From NCBI GenBank assembly GCA_026261815.1, contig JAMPIT010000379.1:19084501-19148500 (forward strand): a stretch of DNA of 64,000 bases, read 5' to 3'. Each line of letters begins with the position of its first letter. The stretch's first letter is position 1. This DNA is from Monarcha castaneiventris obscurior. Its lineage: Eukaryota; Chordata; Aves; Passeriformes; Monarchidae. The notes below the pieces were generated by a model. That model saw nothing but the letters and a program-made list of their open reading frames with translations. It was not told the origin of the DNA and made no database searches. A program made the translations under genes and the position numbers. Shown in pieces: positions 41,601 through 54,645 of this stretch.

Positions 41601-44600
41601 TGGTGATGAGTGTGTGATTTTTAAAAACAAATTAATTTACTGAATCTGATGCCATTTTTTGCAAGAAAATGAGCATGTCAATCTTTATAATAGAGAGGAA
41701 AGAGAAAAACACTGCCATCTCATTTTCAACCACAACAAAAGTGCATTGTATAATTTCTCTTTAAAAAAAAAAAACAACTCCTTTTTTAGAAAGCTGAATA
41801 ATATAGACCTGTACTTTCCTTGAAACTGTTGTGTTGAACTAAGAGTGATGACAGGAGCTGAGTGTGTCTTGAGCAGCAAAAAGAAATAAGCCTTTTCAGT
41901 TTAAAGATTTTAGAACTGACTGCCTTAGCTTAGTTAGAATATTCTGAATCAAAAGACAGCAATTTTAGAACATGCCCATTTTGAAAACACAGGGATTAAT
42001 TTCTTGTGGCTGGGTAAGATTCAATGGTGATGTGCCATTTTAGACCACTAGAAAATCCAACTCCTCCATTACAAAATTAACACTTGACATAGTATCAACA
42101 AAAAAAGTATCCACCTCAACAATACTTTGATCACCCCCTTTGATTTCTTGTTTCAAAGAGAAACATAAGCAAAGATAAAGGCTTTGACCCTCATTCAGAT
42201 CCATGTTGTACCTTGGGACGATCACCCTCCAGAGGTAAGAATCATTGTGCAATGCTTCCTGTGCTGAGACACTGGCCACAGGTATTCAGATACCCTGTAT
42301 TACCTTTAAGGATATGGCAACCACTAGCAAACAAAATCACTTAACAATGCTAAACTGTATATTGATATGTAATCACAGGATGATTCTTGCATTTTAGATA
42401 AACACTTTTCAATTTGAATAATACTACTTAGCAATTAATTTCTTATTCACATCTCTAACCCAAATTACTAAAGTACATCAAATATTCACAACTATCATCA
42501 ATATCTAGCTGACTGAGAAGAAATTTCTAATGATAACATGATTAAAGCAAAAATGTTGGATGTGATCATAGAATAATTTATTTTGTACCTTTCATTATAG
42601 CAAGAATCCTTTGATGCATATTATAACAAATACCTTCTTCTAGCTGTGAAACATTACAGTGTTGTGCAAAAGTCTCCTCCAAAACTTTACTAAGCAACAG
42701 ACAGAGCCTCAGCTGCAAGCAAAGGTCCTGCCAGGTAAATGGTCCCATGTGCAAGCCCTTTTCTGGGCATGTGTTTCTTACCTGAGAGGAAACACAGGAA
42801 ATTGTCTCGGCTTGTAATTAAGTTCTGGTCTTAAAAGCTTTGTTATAAAATTCTGGGGGAAAATGGAGTGGCATCCTGTCTGGTCTTACTTTTTTTGCAA
42901 CCAAGCACTCCATTGTCATACCACAGATAAGCTGAAATTGTAAATATTTGTCATAACACAGTTATTCTTCCATTGTCCGTTCTTAAAGCCAACAGTGAAA
43001 CATCTTCTAGGAAACCACATGGGCTTGATTTCTGCTTGGCTGAGGTTAGATCTCCCTCTGCCAACCCCCCTCCTCCTCTCCCAGGAAGGCAGAATGCATC
43101 TCTGCACAAAGGAAGCAACAAGAGCAATGAAGCCCTCCCCGTGTGTGAACGAAATGCAAGGGAGCACTTCATGGATAGCTGGAGATCACAGAGGAGCTTT
43201 TCCCATTGCCACTCTTTTACCTTAAAAAGGGCAATTAGACACCTGCCATCCTGTGCATCTAAACCATCCACTTTATGCTCCCAGAATCCTTGAAAATCCT
43301 ACCAAAGTTTTCAAAACTGTCTTGAAATTAATGTTACTGTAAACTTGTTGGTGATTTGTTAGGATGTGTATGAGCCATTTAATGCATAATAGCATTATTA
43401 AATGTCCTGCAGTAAAGGAATCCTTCCAATACAGAAAGAGCTGTTGACTACATTTCTCTGATGTCTATTCCTGCTCAGATTTATGGTGCCTGCTCATTGT
43501 CCTTTATTAAATGCTTCCATTAACTTTTCTGTTACATTTTTTCACAGCTTACAGCTCTATAAAATTGAGTTACTATCTATGCAAATTCATACCATTTTGA
43601 TTTGTAGAAGTCCTCATCCAAATAAATGTGTTATCTCTCTACATATTTGGTATATGTAGAAGCAAACCTTTGCCCAGTTTTTCAAGATGCACTGACTTTT
43701 CATATTTCATCAAATCTAATTAAAATAAGTCTCTGTACCATCTTGTGATGATGTGGGAGCAAGGTACAGACTCAAAGGCAGACCTTACCAGTACATAGTA
43801 GTGACAATGATTCTTTGAGTCATTAGCTCTGCTGAGTCAAGAACTTCCAAATTTGCTTCTATATTCTGCACAAAAATGTTGCACTGCAATTATTTAAGGA
43901 TGTGATTTGCATGGTTATCCTTACAACAGATCCAAATTTTTGAGTTTCAGTAGTGCTGTGCCAGATGCCTGGAATCCCACTCTGTGCAAAGATTTAAGAC
44001 TTTGCTTTGTCCTTAGTCTTTCTTACTGACAGTTTAGGCAATTTCCTCCCCAGCACGTACTCTTTCTGGATAAAATTTCCAAGTCCCTTTTGCCCTGCAA
44101 ACACAGCTTGGAGGCCACACTAAAGTCTGTAGAAAGTTCCTCCAGGGCTCAAGGAATCAATAAATGGGTAGTTCACAATCAAGGGAACTTTTGTTCCCTG
44201 TCACACAGCAAATTCATGATCCCGTCAACCTTCCTGCGCTAAAAAGGAATGAAATTAAAATTTCCATCTTTACTTTCCATTGCCAAATTTATCTTAATGT
44301 AATGATGGAGAAAACATTTCAATTTCAACTTTCTTTTTCTAACAATTTTGGAAGTTTTTGGTGTTCCTGCTACTCAGATATATACAGACAGTTTTGTTGT
44401 ATTGATCGAGCTGTTGTTATTCTTCCCCAATCTATTAAAAGCATTTTTAATTTTTTCCAAAAATAATATCCTTCACTTCTCTGTATTGTAGCAAACCAAA
44501 ACAAGCCCCCAAAAACAAACAAACAAAAAAAAAAACCACTCCAAATAATATTTTAAAAAATTAGCAAATCTGTGGTATACCTTAAGAATGATCCAGGTCA

Positions 44601-45359
44601 CTGTGTGAATGAGTGCAATACTTCACAATTTTTAATCTCCTTCAGTAGTATTCAGAAGGGAGAGAACTTTTCCCAGTATTACAAATAAAATAAATGAATC
44701 CTGAATCTACCATATAGTCACTAAAAATCTGTATGGAGAGTTGCTTTTTTGGTGTTACTCTATTATGAATAAATAGTCCCAGAGAATCAAAGAGTTTAGT
44801 GCAAACATGTTGCCTCATGTCAGTCAGTAAAATATCACTGAGGGCTTTGAGTACAGAGATATGGGACCGTTTTGCTACCATGGAAAAAAATGTAGAAAAT
44901 TTGCAAAAGAAGATAAGAAATAAGAAAGAAAACATAGTATTTTGAGACTGGAACTTTGTAGGTGTGCAAACAAAAATTAATCATAACCTACAAACAGCTT
45001 ATTTTCCAGAGAAAATCTCTGTAGAAATCCTTAACTTGTCAAAAAATTTTTGCAAAGGGAAGAAAGAGGTACTTCTATTCTTAAATTCTATTCTGTGAGT
45101 GTTATACATTTATACTATCCTTTGGTGAAACAAAGAAACTTAAAGGGGAAAGAATAGTGAGTATGATTAATAAAGATGTTAAAATATACCCTTGTGATCA
45201 ACATTCCCAGGATTCAGAGGTTTATTCAAGTTGGTAGAGCAGAATAGTCAGAGCCACACCTTATTTTATTCCTCATTTAACTCTAACTTTCATACCAAGA
45301 GTTTTGGTATTCTGATTTCTCAATTGATCATACCAAAGCTCTACACATTCTCTGGGTCT

Positions 45360-45379
45360 CACAGACCTTTAGGTCTGTG
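45360..45379. repeat. Near-perfect 20-base inverted repeat
   Basis: CACAGACCT and AGGTCTGTG are exact reverse complements separated by two T bases, giving a 9-bp stem with almost no loop. As DNA this is a palindromic site. The tiny loop makes an RNA hairpin of full stem length unlikely. No factor is assigned. Confidence 0.8.
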
Positions 45380-47750
45380 TTATTTCACTTACATCTTTTT
45401 TGTACCTTTTCAAGCAATAGCTCTTGCAACTAAGAAGTATATTTTCTACACATTTTTATTTTCCTCTGCTTAGTCTCAATACCTTGTAGAATCTGATTAT
45501 GAAACTACATTTGCTGTGTGTCAGAGAGCAATAGCCATGACTCCCCTTTTTTTGTCAGAAGTGTCTCAAGATCATCGGAGTAGAGATGCAATAGAAATAA
45601 AAATGCAATTACTGTTGAAACCATATTCACACAATGGATTTTTTCCGGGCTTGGCTTACTTTTGCAGCTGCTTCAGTTTTATGTTCATAGTTTCTAAAAA
45701 CTATAGCACCAGACCATATAAAGGATACTTTTGAATGGATGGACTGATGTGCTGGCACTGTATGCTTTGAGACAAAACATAAAGGAGACAAAAAGAAAGA
45801 CAGAAATCAAATGAAAGCCTGAAGGTGAGATGAGCTCTCCTGACAAAACTTTGTTGCCTTTTATGGTAGAGGCATTTGTCCTAAGTTTGAATTGATTGAA
45901 GGGAAATCACAAAGGAAGGGATAGAGAGAGCATTGTAGAATAGCTTATGGATCTATCAGATATTGGAGTGTCCTAAAATTAATATTCTCTTGTCTGGTAC
46001 GCTTCCTATCTGCTCAGGATGTGATGTCATTGTTCAATCTGTGAAGACAATTCCTGCTAATTCTTCTTTATCATATTTTGAGGTGGTTTATGCTGCACAA
46101 CTTTAAAGATCTAACTTAGCCACTTGGTCAGCTTTGTTAACAGGACGTTAATTATAGTGAGATAGTATCCTGGACCTCTGTTTCTATGAATTTGGGGTTT
46201 TTTCCCCTTCAAAGTCCTTCCTTTATTGATGCATGCTGGGAATTATGGATCCACTTTCTCTCAAGAGCCTTATTTGAACAGACTCTAGTGCTAAATCCGT
46301 GGAATTAGTGTGGCTCTGAATATGAAAGACCGTTTGCCTACTTCTGACAAAACTACTCAAGATAAAAGTGGATTTATGGAAGTGAAAATTTTGTGGACAA
46401 GCACAGGCTTGTGCTGCCTCAGAAAATTAGATCCTTCAAATGGGATTGCAAAGGCCCTGAACTGGTCCCTGTGCAGAGAACTTCAGGGTCAGAACCCCAC
46501 ATCTTCCTGCACTTGTACAGCTGAGTGGAGACTTGGATCTGTTGGCATTCCCCATGTGGCCTTCACCCTGCTGCAGCTACTGCAGGCAGTGGGCAGGCTG
46601 GGAGGAGGAGCAGTCACACTGCACTATGGCCAGGAAGTGTTCATGTCTGAAATGTTGGAAACAAGGTAAGAAACACAGCCATTCATCCGTGATTCGCTTT
46701 TAAATTATTTTTTAATTATTTTAGTTTATTTTACTAACTCATTTATTTTAAGTTGGGATTAACGGTTCCATTTAATAACACAGAAAATCCAAACTTGCAG
46801 AACTGTGTTTCCTGGAAAGTTACAGAAACTTTCTTCATAATTGTGCCATTGTATCTTATCTAAAGAAATATCTTTAAAAGTCTGATTGAAAAACAGAGAA
46901 AATTTGGAATATTAATTCTAATGATTAAGAGATTTATGATAATAACTGGATTTTTGAAAAACAAACTTGGTACATATAAAAGGAATCTCTTGTACCTCAT
47001 TCCTTTTAATTTTCCTTTTTCTGTACAAGAGATGGGTTATATAGTCAGGTCTGTCTTTGCTTTGTTTCCAGATCTTTCATTTTCATAACATTATCTTTCT
47101 TTCATGACAAAAGCTGGAACTCATATGAGATGAATATCACTTTAAAATGGCTCTGAACATCGGTGGCCAAACAGAGTTTAAAGCAGCAAAATTCAGTCTT
47201 CCCTAAGCAGAGGGAAAACAGAATTAAAAACAGACTCCAGGAACCTTCTCCAAAGTTAAATCCAAAAAGGAGGAAAAGAAATATTGATGTAATTCTAGAC
47301 TCTAAGCAAACACATATTTTGTGTATAAATCTCTTAATTATAGCTTGTCACTCACAAATTTCTGAAACAATCATAGATATTAGTGGTTTCATCTGAGCTC
47401 CTTTCCCTTGAAGTGTACTTTATAAAATATTTTTATTCTATTCCCTGTTGAGCAGGCTCATCTTGTCTCTGACTTGAACATAATCACTTAAGCACTCTGG
47501 GGTAAGCTTCTCTCTTTCCCAAACTTTTTTCTGCCCCTCAGTCTCAGGTCATCTCTGAAGTTCAGATTTCTAGCAGTGTTGCAGTAAAATTCCACTTAAT
47601 TGGTGTATTGTAACTTTTTACAGGCCTCTTTTATCCACACAAATATGTCTTTGAATGCACTTTCTCTCCTTAGAGGCCAGAGACTCATCCTAGTAATCAT
47701 TGTTTTAAGTGCAGTCATACCCTTTGTTCCAGTTACCCAGTTGCTAAAGA

Positions 47751-47855
47751 TTCCCTTCCCTTCCCTTCCCTTCCCTTCCCTTCCCTTCCCTTCCCTTCCC
47801 TTCCCTTCCCTTCCCTTCCCTTCCCTTCCCTTCCCTTCCCTTCCCTTCCCTTCCC
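47751..47855. repeat. (TTCCC)21 perfect pentanucleotide microsatellite
   Basis: Twenty-one uninterrupted TTCCC units, all pyrimidine on the plus strand. The minus strand is (GGGAA)n, with runs of three G separated by two A, a canonical G-quadruplex-forming pattern. TTCCC has no stop codon in any frame on either strand, which explains the long artefactual open frames here. Confidence 0.98.
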
Positions 47856-47860
47856 GTCTC

Positions 47861-47967
47861 TTCCTCTTCCTCTTCCTCTTCCTCTTCCTCTTCCTCTTCC
47901 TCTTCCTCTTCCTCTTCCTCTTCCTCTTCCTCTTCCTCTTCCTCTTCCTCTTCCTCTTCCTCTTCCT
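47861..47967. repeat. (TTCCTC)n hexanucleotide microsatellite, about 18 copies
   Basis: A perfect 107-base hexanucleotide tract immediately after the pentamer array, separated by GTCTC. The hexamer is also pure pyrimidine. Translated it gives alternating Phe-Leu on the plus strand or Lys-Arg on the minus strand, producing 124- and 151-codon frames that are not genes. Confidence 0.98.
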
Positions 47968-49440
47968 TTCCTGATTTTGTCCTGGAAAGACTGTATTTTT
48001 ATCTAACCTAAGGCTATTGAACCCATTTTTCAAATCAGTCTTGGTTTGCACTAAGGATCCCTGAACTGTTTTGGATTAAACACCAGCTTCCTCCCTGTCA
48101 TTGTCTTGTTTATGGGAGAGATCTTCCCAGGCATGTTGATGATTCAGTTATGCCTAGATACAGATCTTCTCCTGTTTTGTATCCAAATCCATCAAATATC
48201 ACACAGATCTACCCAAAATCTGCTGCAACTGTCTGTATTTGAGAACAAGCTTTATGCTCTCTGGGACATCTCAGTCCAAACCAAGGGTAAAGCAAGTATT
48301 TTAGCAATATGGAGAAAAGTCAGAGAAAGAATTGAGAAAAAAAAAAGAAGGTAAAAGAGAGGAATTCCAGTAAACATGTTTTTTCTTAGCCAGTTTTGTT
48401 TGAATTGCCTTTGTTTTTTTCTCTGAACAAAGCACAAACATTCACTCCTCTGGGTTTTACTCACTAGCAAATGATCTGGACTGCATCTTTCACAGAGACA
48501 TTCACAAAGTCACTCCTCTACAGGACATGTTTTAAGGAATATGTAGGTCATGACCTCTAGCTTTTTCTAGTGGTGTTCTGAAAACGTGAATTTTTTCAGA
48601 TGCCTCTTACAAGTAGTAATGAATTGAAAGTGAAAAATTATATTTAGTAAATAGAAGCTGTTCACACCGATCCTCTTAATTTTTGCCACATTTGGCTCTA
48701 AATATTAAGAGTTAATTCAAACAGGACTGGATTAATAGAAAACAGGTATCTAACAGCTACATTAGCACTCTGCATCTGCTACATATACGCAAGTAAAAGC
48801 CTTCCATGCCAGAATTACAGTTACTGTACCAGAAAAAAATCATGTTCTTGTCCGCTAAGACAAAAAATTCCACCCAAATCAAAATGCCTTCCAAAATTAT
48901 CTCAACATCTAAGACAGATAATTATAATATGTATGCAGCTTTGTAAATTATGACACAGCTATGGCAAGATAACAAACAAAAATGTTCCTCCCTTTTTCAT
49001 AACAAAGATTCTGAAGAAAACCACATAGACAAAGTCTCCTGAAACTCATTTAGTATGAATTGTACATAATTCAGAGATTCATCACCTTCAGATGACTCAG
49101 CTTTAGAACATCTAGCACCATTTTTTGCAGATGATTTCGTAACATGATATGTGATACTCTGTGAAGCTGTTCCTTGAAGTTTTTCACATAAAGGAATAAA
49201 CACTCAGGAAGTTTCAAGTGCTATAAGCATAATGGATAATGGATTAGAAGAAATGTCTTGTTCATCTCCATAGTGATGAAAAAAACCATTGCTTTCACTT
49301 TCCACTATGAAAGGATCCAGTAGCAAAGTCAAAAACATCTCATTCATTTCCATCTCTTCTTCAGTCTGTCTTCTTTAAAATGGAAAATTTTCTCTTCCCC
49401 TCTTTTTGCCTCATTCCATTTAGAGCTGGGCAGACATAAT

Positions 49441-49510
49441 CTCCAGTCTAATGCACAGAGCACTCTCCAGAAAGGTGGAGGATGTGATTTGAATCCGCTC
49501 AGGCTAAGGG
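49441..49510 (+). mobile_element. Possible ancient tRNA-derived SINE relic
   Basis: The order of motifs is tRNA-like: an A-box-like stretch with 'agagcactctcca' (about 49456-49470), a G-rich anticodon-arm-like segment (AAAGGTGGAGGATG), then a B-box-like GATTTGAATCC at 49486-49496 (consensus GGTTCRANNCC). Sequences of this type are common as old tRNA-related SINE heads in amniotes. There is no intact cloverleaf, so a functional tRNA gene is excluded. The family is not identified. Confidence 0.42.
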
Positions 49511-52500
49511 ACAGGGAAATGTAAGGAAGGAAGAGAACAGCAGCACCATGATAACAGTCTTTAAAGGAAAGTTATGAGGTACTGTCTTTGAAAGAGGGTT
49601 CTGGACTTAGGACCTGCAGTAGAAAGAGTCTGCTGGAGTCTCAGACCCCAGAGAGGACAAAATACTGGTTACAAGCCAAGCAGAGACACTGCCTGCCTTT
49701 TCAGCAGTCCACCCTAGATGGCTCCCAGCCAAACAGGCTGTTTTTCTGGAGAATAGGGAGCACAGATCTTTTGGGTTTGTATCTAGAATGGACACTGAAA
49801 AGGTCCTACAAACACTGAAACACTGCATGCTGTGGTGATCATATAATGATGTTGAACATCTAAATTTCCCTTTAGACGCTGATTTACAAGGTTTTGTATA
49901 CTCCAGCTCCATCCCATTTGCTCCTCTAGAGACATAACACCTATCTGCCTGCAGGAATTATTTTGTGAATCAAGTCCCAGAGATGCTGAAGAAGGGTACC
50001 TTGACTGCATTCATGGTAGTGTGAAACCTATGAAATTCCTCTAGATCCACAAAGCAGACATTTTTTCCCTCCTAGTTTTCCCTAATGTCCTAATCCATAG
50101 GTATTCTCGAAACAGAGTACTAAAGGAAATACATCTGTGGATGCATACTGGCTTATCAGGTGTCTCTCTAGAGTGCAGTCATGGGATGCAGAAATACTGG
50201 TTTCCTCTCCTGTTCTGTGCCTATTTCTGCCATTTGGCTTTATACCTGGAGAATGGTTTTCACTCTAAATTGAGACAAAAATAAAGCAAGAATCAGTAGT
50301 GCAGAAGTTGGACTTACTGTGATGCTATTGATTCCCATTTTCTTCTCAGTACATTGTATATGAAAAGTCTGGTCATTCTGTGAAGCAGAAGAGAGAGCTA
50401 ACCATACAGCTGAGAGCTAGCCATGATCCTGCCTTCCAAGATTCCTCCCATTTCTGCTTTAAAACCCTTAAATACCCCACAGAGGATATTGGATAGATAG
50501 GAAGGCATCATCATTTGAAATCTGAAAAATTACCAACACTGTAGTAATCTGGAAATTACTTTATCCATTTGTCCTTGGCTGGACAACTGACCGTGATCTC
50601 AGGCGTAGCAGTAAAAATTTCTCCTATGGTAAGAATGAAAGAATTAAACCGTTTTAATTCCAATTTACTTTCTAGAAAAACAATTGAAAAAATAACTGTT
50701 CGAATGAACATTTTTAGTTCACTCTATGAAAAAAAATTCCATTGTCCATGGGGCATTTCCCATACCATCACAAATCACCATTTAACAGATAGAAAACAGA
50801 TTGGTGTAGGCACTGATGCAAGAATTACTCTAATCTCAGTAATGTGTGCTCTGATAATTATGTTTGCCACATCATTCTTCCTATTATCTCTCCACTCCCT
50901 CTCACACTGTGGAGATCAGACATAATTTTTCCAATCAAATCCACATTAGTATGTGTATTTCAGAAATTCATATTGGGACTACTTGCAAAAATCTTGGTGT
51001 AAAATCACAGAGCTTATATAAAAATCACTCAAGAACAAACGGAAGCATTATTCCCAAAGCAGAAGGCAACATCCCTGACTCAGAACTGATTTCCCACATT
51101 GCCAAGGGGAAAAGAACGTCTCTGTTTCTCTTAAAAATCACCCCTAGAGGAGAGGACGGTCTTTGTTCATCTCTTTGTAACTCCAGTGCAGTTGTATGCA
51201 TTTTATAATAAATTATGGAGGAATCCTCAATACACTAAAGAAATATTTAAATAGGAACTAAATAAAACAGATCCACCTGTAACCGGGCTATGGTACATAT
51301 TGATTATTTTGGCTGCTGAATTTCTTTTTGGACCATTTGGAGCCAAAACTTCAGTTCACAGACAGTTGTCTGTGGGCTATCTTTAGCTTAGGCTCAAAGG
51401 ACAAAGTTGGCATAAAGTTTGTTCTTGGCCCACTACCAAGGTGTTTTCAGGAAAGGGAAGATTAGCCAAATAATCCTTGTCAAATATTCACTGATGCTTA
51501 GCAACATGCTGCAGTCTTTGCAATTCTCCTGCTTCTCTTCCAACACAGCATAATTCTCATACTCTCCACAGAGAGTTGTACAATCCTATCCCAGGACGGG
51601 TTGATTAATTTTGCTGAATTGACTCTATAGCCCATGGAGGGCAAACAAAGACAAGAAAAGAAAGAAAAAAATATTTTCAGGAGAGCTGAATGCAGATGGT
51701 ACCTTTTGTCATCTAACATCTTTGTCATGTAGGCCTGTGTCTGGATGCTGTGCTGGAGGTTGTCCCATTCTCCATGTTTGTCCTATAGGAGTGCACAGTG
51801 GGTGTTAAGCTTACAGTCTTCTCATTGATATCTCCTATTTATTAAGCCTGTTCTGTAAGATCCAAATCTTAGAGTAAATTTTGAACCAATAATTGTAATG
51901 TAAAAAAACCCCAGAACTGCTAAAGGCACTGGAACTGATGCAAAGCTTTTTAACTATGTACAAATGCATTAACTTTGAACACGATTGAGGTGCTCATATT
52001 CATTGGATAGACTTTCACTCAGAACCAAAGTCTGTATCTGACTGGATCTTTATGTAGATCACTTGCTGTTGAAATCAGTGCTCCATTGAGCAGTTTGCTA
52101 AAGACAGCTTTGTTTGGGAATTAACATGCCTTGAGTTGCAGGATAATTCACACACCAATGTCTACACTGCATACAGAGAGTCCTTATTGATCCCATTCCT
52201 AAGGTGGCAATAGTCATCACAGGGTAAAATAAGTCATCTTAAGATTTAATGGTAAAATTCAAAGTTCTGTCATCAGGGTAGTTAGTTTATCAAAACACAG
52301 GAGTCCAGCAGTGTGATGAGAATGCATTTCAGTTCCCTGAGCCTTTACTCATCAACCTGGTGATTCTGCTAGCCTCGATTGTCTTTGAAAGCATAAGCCA
52401 GCTCCCACATGCTCCCTGGCTTCCTTCACACTCAATTTCTATCACTCTTCTCCCTCACAGAGATAGAAAATAAGATCTGCAAAGGTTGCATAAAGGATAA

Positions 52501-54540
52501 AAAAATATTTGTTAACAAATAATAGCAATTGTTACAAGCAGAATGGCAAAATAAAAAGCAGAACCTTGTGAGGCTGAAGAGGAAGCAATCACAAGTAAAA
52601 GAAAGCTAGACCTAATCAGACTAAACACATCCATAGACATACACTCCCATAATAACAACTTTTAAATTGAACCTTTTAAAATCTGTTCTAGTTCACATTG
52701 AGAATTCATTCCTTCAACCCTAACACATTTATAAAATGAAAGGTTATTCAATCCTGTGGTAATGGTTATCCTTCATGCCAGTCCTCCAGGAAACCATAGT
52801 CTCTGAAATGAGTGGTCATTAGACCTTCCCTCAAAAATCTCCATTTATCATAAGAGATATTCCAGCAATATGAATAATTTTAGAATATCAACTATAGATC
52901 TGCTGCTGAAAAGAGGATTCATGTTCCAGAAAAGAAAACATGTATGGGGAAGAGATAGAAGAGTACATGAGTTTCTTTAAGATTTGGTCACAAGCTCAAA
53001 ATTGCTTAAAAGCAATAGAAAAATCTTTACAAAGTGAGTATTTTTTGTGTAGAGATGTTCTGTAGTCCATTTATTTCTGCGCTTTTCTCACAATCCTTAA
53101 GGAATAATTGCTTTTAGAAGGTTTTCAAATTGCTCTGTGTGTCACATATCCTTGAGGACTAAAGTGCATTCTAAATAGAACTCTCAGTCAGGGTCCACAG
53201 CCGGATGTGCACAGGCATGTTTCCCTAGGGATCCATAGGGAGGTTTCCAGGTTTTATGATCCAGGTTATATGATGGCACAGACTAAAGTACACCCCCTAC
53301 TTTCATTTCAGAAATGTAAATAATAAACAATTAGAAGAGCAAATATAACTGAAATATTTATAAAAGGCTGTTGTACAGAATTATCCAATCATCTTAGTGA
53401 TCAGCCTCACAATAATACGATTTTGCTAACACTGGTGTATCTATACTTCTGCCCTTCCAAATGGATGATTAACTAAAACTGCATGTTAGCATGTTTTGTT
53501 CAGTACAGCGTGTTTTAAAAGCACTCCACAGATCATCTATAAGAGATGATGTTCTGCACAACAGAAGGAAGAAAAACATTTCAGCAGGGAAAGAACTATT
53601 TTCTCCAGGCCAAAAATAAGCGGGAAAACAACTGTCACACAAATGTCTATGTACATAAATAGAATTGCCTTGGACTTGTAAAAGTTCTGAAAAAACACAA
53701 AGTTTTCCATATATTGAAGGAGTGTAAGGGAGCCCAGGGTCAGTCCCAGTGGCTCCAAAACGATCGGATTGGTGCTGTAACACACTGAATGCTGGCAGCT
53801 TTAAAGGGAAGACTATTCTCAATAAATTAATCATAGCGTCATTTGATAAAACTTTCAGACACTAGTTGTTAAAGCAATGCAGTCTGTCAAACAGGACTGA
53901 GAAGGAAAGAGACATCTGATTCAAGGATGTCAGCTCTGAGAGAACAGGACCCGTGCTGGGGTAAAAGAGTTCTGCTTGAGAGTCTGTAACTGCACATTCC
54001 CATGGTGGCTTTGGAACTGTAGCTGGGATGGATTAGTGGCTTCAGATGGGAAATCAATGGGCAGAAACTTGAAATCCATTTTGTGCACTGCTGTGCTAAT
54101 GTGCCAAATGTCTCTGTCTCCTGGTTGGCTGCCTCAGGGAGGGACACTTGCAGTTTTCCATCAGTTCCTTGTAGATTGCCAATCTGGAAGATTTTAAGTC
54201 AGGCAAATCTATGTTACTTCGTAACAATGCAGAATTAAAATAGAAATGAGTTGTGGTATTGTGATAGTGACTTAAATCACAAATTTATAATATCATTTGA
54301 GGACACAGAACAGTTAGAACAGAGACTGCTTGAAATCGTGGTCTGTCTGAGATTGTGGAGATCAAACATCAAGAGAAATTATTTTCAAACTCTCTCTTTT
54401 CTGCCTGATCTTTGCCAGTGTAATTAATACTGGGATGCAGACCAAGCTGTGGGGAACACATGAATATTAGGAAATGTATGTAAATGTAGTGGCCACCCCA
54501 GGTCCTCATAGTCTAGACAAGCTAGAAATGGAAGCAGAAT

Positions 54541-54645
54541 CTCATCTTCCATTTCCCGGATGAACAGAGCAATTGAATGGCTTGCTTAGGGCTATGTGGG
54601 AAGCCTTTGGCAGAAGGCAGGACCTCTTCTCCCAGGAGTCTATTC
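54541..54645 (+). mobile_element. Possible MIR-like SINE relic
   Basis: The order of elements resembles the central and 3' part of MIR/CORE-SINE-type repeats: 'catttcccggatgaacagag', 'tggcttgcttagggc', 'gggaagcctttggcagaagg', 'aggacctcttctcccagga'. The matching landmarks in such repeats are a fragment like 'acagatgaggaactgaggca', then 'cttgcccaaggtcaca', then 'gtggcagagcaggaa'. Divergence is high, as expected for an insertion older than birds. Confidence 0.45.

Larger units (their letters stand above)
35329..47750. other. Unique noncoding DNA, no gene recognised
   Basis: The longest stretch without a confident mobile element. It holds low-complexity patches (CA-rich at 38601-38636, A-rich at 44510-44540), a 20-base inverted repeat at 45360-45379, and several blocks (39780-39990, 41080-41340, 43340-43560) that look like conserved noncoding sequence by texture only. 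A 119-codon plus-strand frame at 46310-46669 runs into a consensus splice donor and is discussed as a finding. No product is recognised. Confidence 0.6.

Noticed and set aside
47596..48051. 151-codon minus-strand frame with a long Lys-Arg repeat, and the 124-codon Phe-Leu frame on the other strand
   Set aside because: Both are translations of the TTCCC and TTCCTC microsatellites, which contain no stops in any frame. The flanks show no coding character.
53469..53834. 121-codon minus-strand frame
   Set aside because: A second minus-strand frame in another phase overlaps it, and no domain is recognised.
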